Shown here piece after piece: positions 57,433 through 64,000 of a DNA stretch of 64,000 nucleotides. Position 1 is the stretch's first letter. Each line of letters starts with the position of its first letter. The stretch is from Rhizobiaceae bacterium. Lineage in GTDB: Bacteria > Pseudomonadota > Alphaproteobacteria > Rhizobiales > Rhizobiaceae. Location of the stretch: positions 372,001 to 436,000 of the forward strand of contig JAHBYW010000002.1 of NCBI GenBank assembly GCA_019635755.1, in the 5' to 3' direction. Under the pieces are notes generated by a model. The model was not told where the DNA came from. It did no database searches and was given only the letters and a program-made list of their open reading frames with translations. A program made the position numbers and the translations under genes.

Positions 57433-59883
57433 TCAACTCTTCAGCCTCTCATTCGCCGGGTCCCAAAGCGCATCGCTGTGCACCCTTGCCGCGAACCGCT
57501 CGCCGAAGATCTCGATCTCCAGCGCCGTGCCGTCATCGGCGAATTCCGACTTCACCATGCCGAGCGCGATCGACTTGTCGACGCGGTGACCGAAGCCTCC
57601 CGACAGCGTCTCGCCGACGATAGCGCCGTCCCGCCAGACCGTTGACATGTAGGGGGCGTCGCAGGGTCCGGGATTGTCCAGCACCAGTGTGACGAAGCGC
57701 TTCTTCACGCCCTGCTGCTTCTCGTTCTGGAGCGCCAGCTTGCCCTTGAAGTCGGGCTTGTCCCATTTCACGAAGCGCTTCAGCCCGCCCTGCAGCACCG
57801 TGTAGTCCGTGGAGAGTTCCGCCTTCCAGGCGCGGTAGCCCTTTTCCAGCCGGAGCGAATCCAGCGCGAACATGCCGAACGGCTTCAGCCCGTGCTTGGC
57901 GCCCGCGGTCCAGACCGCATCGAAGACAGACGCCGTGTCCTCGACCTTGGTATGCAACTCCCATCCGAGTTCGCCGGCGAAGGACACGCGGACCAATTGC
58001 AGCCAGCGGCCGGCGATCTGGCAGGACTGGTGCGTGAGCCAAGGCGCAGAGAGATCGGCCTCGGTCACCTCCGCGAGAATGTCGCGTGATTTCGGACCTG
58101 ACAGGATCTGGCACGAGAATGCCTCGGTGACGTTCTGGAGCGTGAACGCGGGAGCCACCGGCAGATGGTTCTTCAGCCACTCGAAATCGTGCCATTCGGC
58201 GACCGCAGCCGTGATGAGGAAGAAGAAGTCCTCGGCCAGTGCCATCACGGACATTTCGGTGACGATGCGGCCGGAATCGTCGGCGAAATAGGCGAGACCG
58301 ATGCGACCCGGCTTCGGCACGACGCCGGTAATCAGCGACGACAGCCAGTCGCGCGCGCCGGGGCCTTGCAGGCGGTAGCGCGAGAATCCGGGCAGATCGA
58401 GGATGCCGGCGGCGTCGCGCACGGCGAGCGCCTCCTCGCGCACCCGCTTCTGCCAAGGTCCGTCGCGGTCGAAGGTCTGGGTCGCTTCTTCCGAAATGTC
58501 GTCACCGGGCTCGGCATACCAGTTGGCGCGTTCCCAGCCATTGTACGCTCCGAACTGGCCGCCCAGCGCCTTGATGCGATCATGGATCGGCGAGTGCTTG
58601 CGGTCGCGGCCGGCCGGCCAGGCGTGGCGTGGGAAGCCGATCGCATATTCGTGGCCATAAATCTCCAGCCCCTTCGCGACGGCGTAGTCGGGCGCCTCGG
58701 CAAAGCTGGTGAAGCGGCGGGGGTCGCAGGACCACATGTCCCACTCGGTCCTGCCCTCTGTCACCCACTCGGCCAGCACCTTGCCGGCGCCGCCCGCCTG
58801 CGCAATGCCGAAGGTGAAGACGCAGGCCTCGAAAGCATTCGGCACGCCGGGCATCGGGCCGATCAGCGGGTTGCCGTCCGGCGCGTAGGGGATCGGCCCG
58901 TTGATGATCTTCGACAGGCCGGCCGTGCCGAGGATCGGCACGCGCTGGATCGCGTCGTTCAGATACCAGTCGAGCCGTTCGAGATCGTCCGGGAAGAGCT
59001 GGAACGAGAAATCGTCCGGCATCGGGTCGTCGGCGGTGGCCCAGTGCGCGCGGCAGTTGCGCTCGTAGGGGCCGAGGTTCATGCCGAACTTCTCCTGACG
59101 GAGATAATAGGAGCTGTCGACGTCGCGCAGCAGCGGCAGCTTGTGGCCGACCTCGGTCGACCACGCCCTCAGTTCGGGGATTTCGTCGAACAGGATGTAC
59201 TGATGGCTCATCACCATCATCGGGATGTTGCGCCCGAAGAACTTGCCGACCTCGCCGGCGCGGTAACCCGCCGCGTTGACCACGATCTCGCAGCGTATGT
59301 CGCCCTTCGCCGTGGACACGATCCACTCGCCGTTCTCCCGGCGCACGCCCGTCACCGGGCAGAAGCGAACGATGGTTGCGCCGAGGTCGCGTGCGCCCTT
59401 GGCCAGCGCCTGCGTAAGCTGCGCCGGATCGATGTCGCCGTCGTTCGGATCGTAGAGCGCGCCGGCAAGCCCGTGCGTCTCGACGAAGGGGTACTTCGAC
59501 TTGATTTCGTCGGCGCCGATCACGTCGATCGCCATGCCCTGATAGCGGCCCATGCCCTTGGCGCGCTGGAACTCGCGCATCCGTTCCCTGCCGTGCGCCA
59601 GCCGCACCGAGCCGGTCACGTGGTAGTTCATCGGATAGTCGACCGCCTTCGCCAGCCCGCGATAGAGTTCGGCCGAATAGCGCTGCATGTTCATCAGCGA
59701 CCAGGACGACGAGAAGGTCGGCACATTGCCGGCCGCGTGCCAGGTCGAACCCGACGTCAGTTCGTTCTTTTCGAGCAGCACGCAGTCGGTCCAGCCGGCT
59801 TTGGCGAGGTGGTAGAGCGACGAGACGCCAACGGCGCCGCCACCGATGATCACCACGCGTGCATGGGAGGGGAGTTCGGCCAT
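57433..59883 (-). CDS. FAD-dependent dimethylglycine/sarcosine dehydrogenase-GcvT fusion, paralogue
   Basis: An 816-residue paralogue of the gene at 53451. VVIIGGGAVGVSSLYHLAKAG and LTSGSTWHAAG with H49 at the covalent-FAD position are conserved; the GcvT-like half includes LGWELHTKVEDTASVF. It diverges most around the N-terminal active-site region, so the two paralogues probably handle different N-methyl substrates. It begins seven bases after the XRE-cupin stop, so the regulator is first in the operon. Confidence 0.88.
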   Translation of the reverse strand: MAELPSHARVVIIGGGAVGVSSLYHLAKAGWTDCVLLEKNELTSGSTWHAAGNVPTFSSSWSLMNMQRYSAELYRGLAKAVDYPMNYHVTGSVRLAHGRERMREFQRAKGMGRYQGMAIDVIGADEIKSKYPFVETHGLAGALYDPNDGDIDPAQLTQALAKGARDLGATIVRFCPVTGVRRENGEWIVSTAKGDIRCEIVVNAAGYRAGEVGKFFGRNIPMMVMSHQYILFDEIPELRAWSTEVGHKLPLLRDVDSSYYLRQEKFGMNLGPYERNCRAHWATADDPMPDDFSFQLFPDDLERLDWYLNDAIQRVPILGTAGLSKIINGPIPYAPDGNPLIGPMPGVPNAFEACVFTFGIAQAGGAGKVLAEWVTEGRTEWDMWSCDPRRFTSFAEAPDYAVAKGLEIYGHEYAIGFPRHAWPAGRDRKHSPIHDRIKALGGQFGAYNGWERANWYAEPGDDISEEATQTFDRDGPWQKRVREEALAVRDAAGILDLPGFSRYRLQGPGARDWLSSLITGVVPKPGRIGLAYFADDSGRIVTEMSVMALAEDFFFLITAAVAEWHDFEWLKNHLPVAPAFTLQNVTEAFSCQILSGPKSRDILAEVTEADLSAPWLTHQSCQIAGRWLQLVRVSFAGELGWELHTKVEDTASVFDAVWTAGAKHGLKPFGMFALDSLRLEKGYRAWKAELSTDYTVLQGGLKRFVKWDKPDFKGKLALQNEKQQGVKKRFVTLVLDNPGPCDAPYMSTVWRDGAIVGETLSGGFGHRVDKSIALGMVKSEFADDGTALEIEIFGERFAARVHSDALWDPANERLKS

Positions 59884-59890
59884 ATCTTCC

Positions 59891-60490
59891 TCAATACACC
59901 GGCGGGCTCACGACCCAGATGACGACGGCGGGCTCGTCGCCGGGGTTCTTCCAGCGATAGGTGCGGCCCGAGAAGCGGAAGCTGTCGCCGGGGCCGAGGC
60001 TGTGCCAAACGCCGCCGATCTCGATGTCGAACCGGCCCGAGACGACATAGCCCGCATCCTCGGTGTCGCGGCGCGCCTCGACGGCCAGGGCCGCGCCCGG
60101 CGCGAATTCCGAGCGCAGCATCTCGAAGCTGCCGCCGAGGTCGGGCGACAGCAGCTCTTCGACAAGACCGGTATCGCTGGTTCCCAGCGCCCGGCGGTGT
60201 CCGGCGCGCACCACGACGCCGCGCTCCGCCTCCGACGCCACGTCATGCGTAAAGAACAGGCTGAGCGGCACCGAGAACAGATCGGCCAGCGCCCGCAGGT
60301 CGGCCAGCGACGGTTGCGACAGGCCGCGTTCTACCTGGCTGACCCAGCCGATCGAGCGGCCGAGTTTGAGAGCGACCTCGGCGAGCGTCAGGCCGCGCGC
60401 CTTCCTCAATGTGCGAAGATCACCGGCGAGCACGCGCTCGGGGCGGTCGGCTTCGATCTCGGACAGGACGGCAGTTGCCATGGTCGACAT
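59891..60490 (-). CDS. XRE-cupin transcriptional regulator (PuuR-like)
   Basis: A 199-residue regulator. The N-terminal lambda-type HTH (about 25-80, LRKARGLTLAEVALKLGRSIGWVSQVERGLSQPSLADLRALADLF) is followed by a C-terminal cupin (about 130-195, FDIEIGGVWHSLGPGDSFRFSGRTYRWKNPGDEPAVVIWV). This layout is known from PuuR and other amine- or betaine-responsive repressors. It is first in the dehydrogenase operon and divergent from a nitroreductase. The start is at 60490 or, nine bases later, 60481; neither has a clear ribosome binding site. Confidence 0.88.
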   Translation of the reverse strand: MSTMATAVLSEIEADRPERVLAGDLRTLRKARGLTLAEVALKLGRSIGWVSQVERGLSQPSLADLRALADLFSVPLSLFFTHDVASEAERGVVVRAGHRRALGTSDTGLVEELLSPDLGGSFEMLRSEFAPGAALAVEARRDTEDAGYVVSGRFDIEIGGVWHSLGPGDSFRFSGRTYRWKNPGDEPAVVIWVVSPPVY

Positions 60491-60507
60491 GAAAATCGGA
60501 TCGCAGA

Positions 60508-60554
60508 TTTCACGATTAGCCAGGACGCGTGAAAATATCAACAGCGATTTCACG
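60508..60554. promoter_or_regulatory. three evenly spaced operator half-sites before the XRE-cupin gene
   Basis: TTTCACG at 60508-60514, CGTGAAA (inverted) at 60528-60534 and TTTCACG at 60548-60554 start 20 bases apart, two helical turns each. They lie in the divergent promoter region just upstream of the regulator, with an AT-rich context. This is a strong candidate binding region for the XRE-cupin protein. Confidence 0.65.
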
Positions 60555-60627
60555 CGATAGGAAAATTTCCTTGCCGGCCCGCCGCCGGAATGCGATGGCA
60601 GAAAGGGCCGTCGGACGGGGATGGACA

Positions 60628-61335
60628 ATGCTGGCGCCTGACTATGGAAACATGCCCGACGAGGCAGCAATCGTCGACGAAGCGATCCTGACGCGCCGCT
60701 CGGTGCGCGCCTTCCTGCCGACCCCGGTCAGCGACGAGACGATCCGCGACATCCTGACAGTGGCCGCCCGCGCCCCGTCCGGCACCAATATGCAGCCGTG
60801 GCGGACCTATGTCACGACGGGGGATACCAAGGCGAAGATCGCTGACGCCATCCTCACCTCGGGCATGCGCGCCGAGAAGGCCGTCTGGGACGAATACAAG
60901 TATTACCCGGACCATTTCTTTGAGCCGTACCTGACTCGCCGCCGGACGGTGGGCTTCGGCCTCTATTCGGCGCTCGGCATCGGCCGTCGCGAGGTCGACC
61001 GCATGCGCGAGCAGCACGACCGCAATTTCATCTTCTTCGACGCGCCCGTCGGGATGATCTTCACCATCGACCGCCGGCTCAACCAGGGCTCGTGGATCGA
61101 CCTCGGCATGTTCCTGGAGAACATCATGATCGCGGCGCGGGGCAGGGGGTTGCATACGTGCCCGCAGGCCGCGTTCGCGCCCTATCACCGTGAGATCAGG
61201 CCGGTGCTCGGCATCCCCGACGAGGAGGTCGTTGTCTGCGGCATGGCGCTGGGCCATGAGGACGCGTCAAAACCCGAGAACGATCTCAGGACCGAACGCG
61301 CTCCGCTCGAAGAGTGGGTGACGTTCCACAGGTGA
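60628..61335 (+). CDS. nitroreductase family protein
   Basis: A 235-residue FMN-dependent reductase. TRRSVRAFLPTPVSDETIRDILTVAARAPSGTNMQPW is the FMN-binding opening, and the C-terminal GLHTCPQAAFAPYHREIRPVLGIP with VVCGMALGHED completes the fold. Such enzymes reduce nitroaromatics, quinones or enones with NAD(P)H. The start at 60628 was chosen for family length and a GGGGA eight bases before; an ATG at 60595 is possible. It is divergent from XRE-cupin and followed by NAT 16 bases on. Confidence 0.86.
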   Translation: MLAPDYGNMPDEAAIVDEAILTRRSVRAFLPTPVSDETIRDILTVAARAPSGTNMQPWRTYVTTGDTKAKIADAILTSGMRAEKAVWDEYKYYPDHFFEPYLTRRRTVGFGLYSALGIGRREVDRMREQHDRNFIFFDAPVGMIFTIDRRLNQGSWIDLGMFLENIMIAARGRGLHTCPQAAFAPYHREIRPVLGIPDEEVVVCGMALGHEDASKPENDLRTERAPLEEWVTFHR

Positions 61336-61351
61336 CTCGTCTGGCGGGCTG

Positions 61352-62191
61352 ATGGACCTCGGCGCCTATCTCGACCGCATTGGGCTGCGCGGACGCCCCG
61401 AGGCTACCCTGGACGGGCTTCGCGCCGTTCATCGCGCTCAGGCGCTGTCGATTCCCTACGAGAACATCGACGTGCAGCTCGGTGCCCCCACCGGCCTCGA
61501 TATCGGACCGATTTTCGACAAGCTTGTCACGCGCAGGCGCGGCGGGTGGTGTTACGAGGCAAACGGGCTGTTGGGCTGGGCGCTGCGGGAGATCGGCTTC
61601 GAGGTGACGCGCGTCGCAGGAGGCGTGCTGCGCGAGGTGCGGGGCGACAGCGCGATTACCAACCACCTCGTGCTGCTCGTCCGCGTCGACGGCGTCGACT
61701 ATTTGGCCGACCAGGGTTTCGGCGACGGTATCCGCGAACCGATCCCGGTAACGGCCGGCAGCTACCGCCAGGGCGAACTGGAATTCCGGCTTGTCGACAC
61801 GGCTGACGGCTACTGGCGATTGTGCAACCACGCGTTCGGCTATCCGCCGAGCTTCGATTTCCGCGCGGAGCCGGCAAACGAGGCCGCGCTCGCGACCCGC
61901 TGCGAATGGCTGCAGACGTCGCCTGAGTCCGGCTTTGTCCAGTCGCTGGTGGTGCAGAAGATGGAGGAGAACGCGGTCGTCTGCCTCACCGGCCGCGTGC
62001 TGCGGCGCAAGACGGCGGGCGGCCAGACAAAGCGCCTGCTGAACGGTCCGGCGGAACTGGCGGACGTGCTGGACGCCGCTTTCGGCATCCGTGGCGTCGA
62101 TGTCGAGAGGCTCTGGCCAAAGGTCGTGGCGCGGCACGACGCGCTGTTCGGCGACCGGCCGATCGAGCAGATCGACGTCATCGGCATGTAG
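61352..62191 (+). CDS. nat: arylamine N-acetyltransferase
   Basis: A 279-residue enzyme that acetylates arylamines and hydrazines from acetyl-CoA. The catalytic triad is visible as C67 (RRGGWCYEANGLL), H105 (ITNHLVLLVR) and D120 (YLADQGFGDG). The length is normal for bacterial NATs. It follows the nitroreductase by 16 bases, which makes sense as a two-step route: nitroarene reduction to arylamine, then acetylation. That coupling is inference from position. Confidence 0.93.
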   Translation: MDLGAYLDRIGLRGRPEATLDGLRAVHRAQALSIPYENIDVQLGAPTGLDIGPIFDKLVTRRRGGWCYEANGLLGWALREIGFEVTRVAGGVLREVRGDSAITNHLVLLVRVDGVDYLADQGFGDGIREPIPVTAGSYRQGELEFRLVDTADGYWRLCNHAFGYPPSFDFRAEPANEAALATRCEWLQTSPESGFVQSLVVQKMEENAVVCLTGRVLRRKTAGGQTKRLLNGPAELADVLDAAFGIRGVDVERLWPKVVARHDALFGDRPIEQIDVIGM

Positions 62192-62196
62192 GCCGT

Positions 62197-63102
<906 letters not shown>

Positions 63103-63292
63103 AGCCGCTTTCCTTATAATCTGCGGATGAGGCCTATATGTCATCTTTCGCGGGCATTGCACGAAAAATATCGATCCCTGGAGGATCAGGCAATCATCGT
63201 GGACGATCGCTATATCGGTTCCGCTGCTGCCGCGGCTATATCACCGCCATCCAAACAGGGACGCAGAGTCCCCCGAACCAGAGGAGAGCGCG

Positions 63293-63421
63293 ATGAAGAA
63301 GACAATAAGCCGTTGGATCGCCGCCCTGCGTCCGGGACACGTGTCCGAAGGCGATGGCCAGGCGGCGAACTGGTTCGCCTGGCTGGCGGCGGGGCGGCAG
63401 GGGAGGTCGATGAATGGTTAG
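63293..63421 (+). CDS. small 42-residue protein
   Basis: MKKTISRWIAALRPGHVSEG opens a short basic, Trp-rich peptide ending WFAWLAAGRQGRSMNG. A GAGGAG ribosome binding site lies six bases before the ATG, and a 190-base promoter region separates it from the divergent AraC gene. Its stop overlaps the start of the next small gene. I do not recognise a family; a short amphipathic membrane-associated peptide is possible. Confidence 0.55.
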   Translation: MKKTISRWIAALRPGHVSEGDGQAANWFAWLAAGRQGRSMNG

Positions 63422-63587
63422 ACTTCCCAGCGGGCTGGTGCCCACCGTCGCCTTTGCCGCCGCGTTCATCCTGGTCGCGGCGCTGGCCGCCGGACCGCAC
63501 GAAGGATCAGGCCGGCCGCAACAGATCCAGATTCACCTCAGCGACGCCGGCGCCCCTGTCGCCGGCCCTGCACGGGCGGCGCGCTAA
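63414..63587 (+). CDS. small 57-residue single-helix membrane protein
   Basis: The ATG at 63414 lies inside the last codons of the preceding small gene and has GGGAGG eight bases upstream. The product has one hydrophobic helix (LVPTVAFAAAFILVAALAAGP) then a polar Gln/Ala/Pro-rich tail ending ARAAR. It could be an exported or membrane-tethered peptide. It is convergent with the sarcosine-oxidase-like gene with no gap. Confidence 0.5.
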   Translation: MVRLPSGLVPTVAFAAAFILVAALAAGPHEGSGRPQQIQIHLSDAGAPVAGPARAAR

Positions 63588-64000
63588 CTATCTGACTTCG
63601 TAGCCGACTTCCTCGCTCGCATGGCAGAGCGAGGTCCAGAAGGCCCGCGCGAAGGAGCGAAACACGTAGAGGTCGAACTGGTCCGCGCCTGTTCTCTGGA
63701 TCTGCGCGAACACGTCGTGATGCGCGGTCGAGACACCGAGGCCGACGGGGAAGGCTGCAAGCGAAAAGTCCAGCGCGAAGAACTTCGCCAGCACCCATTC
63801 GGCGCGTTGGCCCGACAGGCGGATGGCCGTGCGCCCGTGCGACAGGTCGGTCACGGCGCCGTGGTCCGTGGTGATCGCCGCGCGGTAGGTGGCGCCGAGC
63901 CCCTCCGCCTGGTCGACGACCAGGAACTTGCCGGGTGCAAAGCCGAAAGCGGCCCTGGACGCTTCGGCCACGCCCGCGCCGGCGCCATCCGCCAGCGCAA
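63588..64000 (-). CDS. soxG: sarcosine oxidase gamma subunit-like protein (partial, runs off the window)
   Basis: At least 137 C-terminal residues are present: ALADGAGAGVAEASRAAFGFAPGKFLVV, TDLSHGRTAIRLSGQRAEWVLAKFFALD and QFDLYVFRSFARAFWTSL match the gamma subunit of heterotetrameric sarcosine oxidase, a GcvT-like fold. The open frame continues to the window edge, so the start lies outside; the GTG at 63971 is probably internal. The other Sox subunits (beta, delta, alpha) would normally be upstream on this strand, beyond the right edge. It fits the betaine/N-methyl catabolic theme. Confidence 0.75.
   Translation of the reverse strand, partial: ALADGAGAGVAEASRAAFGFAPGKFLVVDQAEGLGATYRAAITTDHGAVTDLSHGRTAIRLSGQRAEWVLAKFFALDFSLAAFPVGLGVSTAHHDVFAQIQRTGADQFDLYVFRSFARAFWTSLCHASEEVGYEVR

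Overview
The window reads as a chromosomal segment from an alphaproteobacterium of the order Hyphomicrobiales (Rhizobiales), most likely a Phyllobacteriaceae/Mesorhizobium-like organism. The reasons are a high-GC, densely packed gene layout, a BA14K-type secreted protein, PilZ proteins of rhizobial type, GC-rich palindromic intergenic repeats, and many betaine/methylamine-type catabolic genes. There is no rRNA, transposase, integrase, phage gene or CRISPR array. One tRNA gene (Lys, CTT) is present.

Layout. 1-3.1 kb: end of an unknown gene, a membrane diguanylate cyclase and a HerA-like ATPase. 3.2-7.8 kb: a LysR regulator divergent from a tmpA-tmpB-like pair predicted to turn 2-(trimethylamino)ethylphosphonate into glycine betaine and phosphate, then an NTF2-FMO fusion monooxygenase. 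7.9-10.8 kb: acetolactate synthase operon (ilvB, a small unknown gene, ilvN) preceded by a 17-residue leader peptide rich in Leu/Ile/Val and a terminator hairpin, an attenuator missed by ORF-length cut-offs. 11-19 kb: LysE exporter, two AraC/PhyH-dioxygenase pairs flanking a secreted GH9 cellulase, and MarR/cytochrome b561. 19-28 kb: RecD-like helicase, pdxJ, kup, a quinone-reductase/HxlR pair, a flavin monooxygenase, an SDR and a TetR regulator. 28-33 kb: ilvC, three PilZ genes, a BA14K protein, and an EEP phosphodiesterase overlapping a Nudix-like gene. 33-41 kb: CPA1 antiporter, MacAB-like ABC export operon, PhzF, tRNA-Lys, and a frameshifted RTX protein. 41.5-45.4 kb: a copper P-type ATPase with two YHS domains, and a YcaQ-family protein.

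45.4-53.4 kb is the most system-like region. RidA and creatininase-family genes lie divergent from a seven-gene run: ABC importer of the NMT1/THI5 type, cytosine-deaminase-like hydrolase, FAD oxidoreductase and two flavodoxin-fold quinone reductases. A full match to the sigma-54 consensus lies upstream of the run. It looks like a nitrogen-controlled pathway for uptake and breakdown of a small N-heterocycle; the substrate is not readable from sequence. 53.4-60.5 kb holds two paralogous dimethylglycine-dehydrogenase/GcvT fusions, an aminotransferase and an XRE-cupin regulator. The right edge has nitroreductase, arylamine N-acetyltransferase, an AraC regulator, two tiny overlapping genes and a truncated sarcosine oxidase gamma subunit.

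The betaine thread (TmpA/TmpB making glycine betaine, then dimethylglycine/sarcosine-type dehydrogenases and SoxG) is the clearest metabolic link across the window. Several starts were moved inward from the longest open frame using ribosome binding sites, family length or operator position; these choices are stated per entry.
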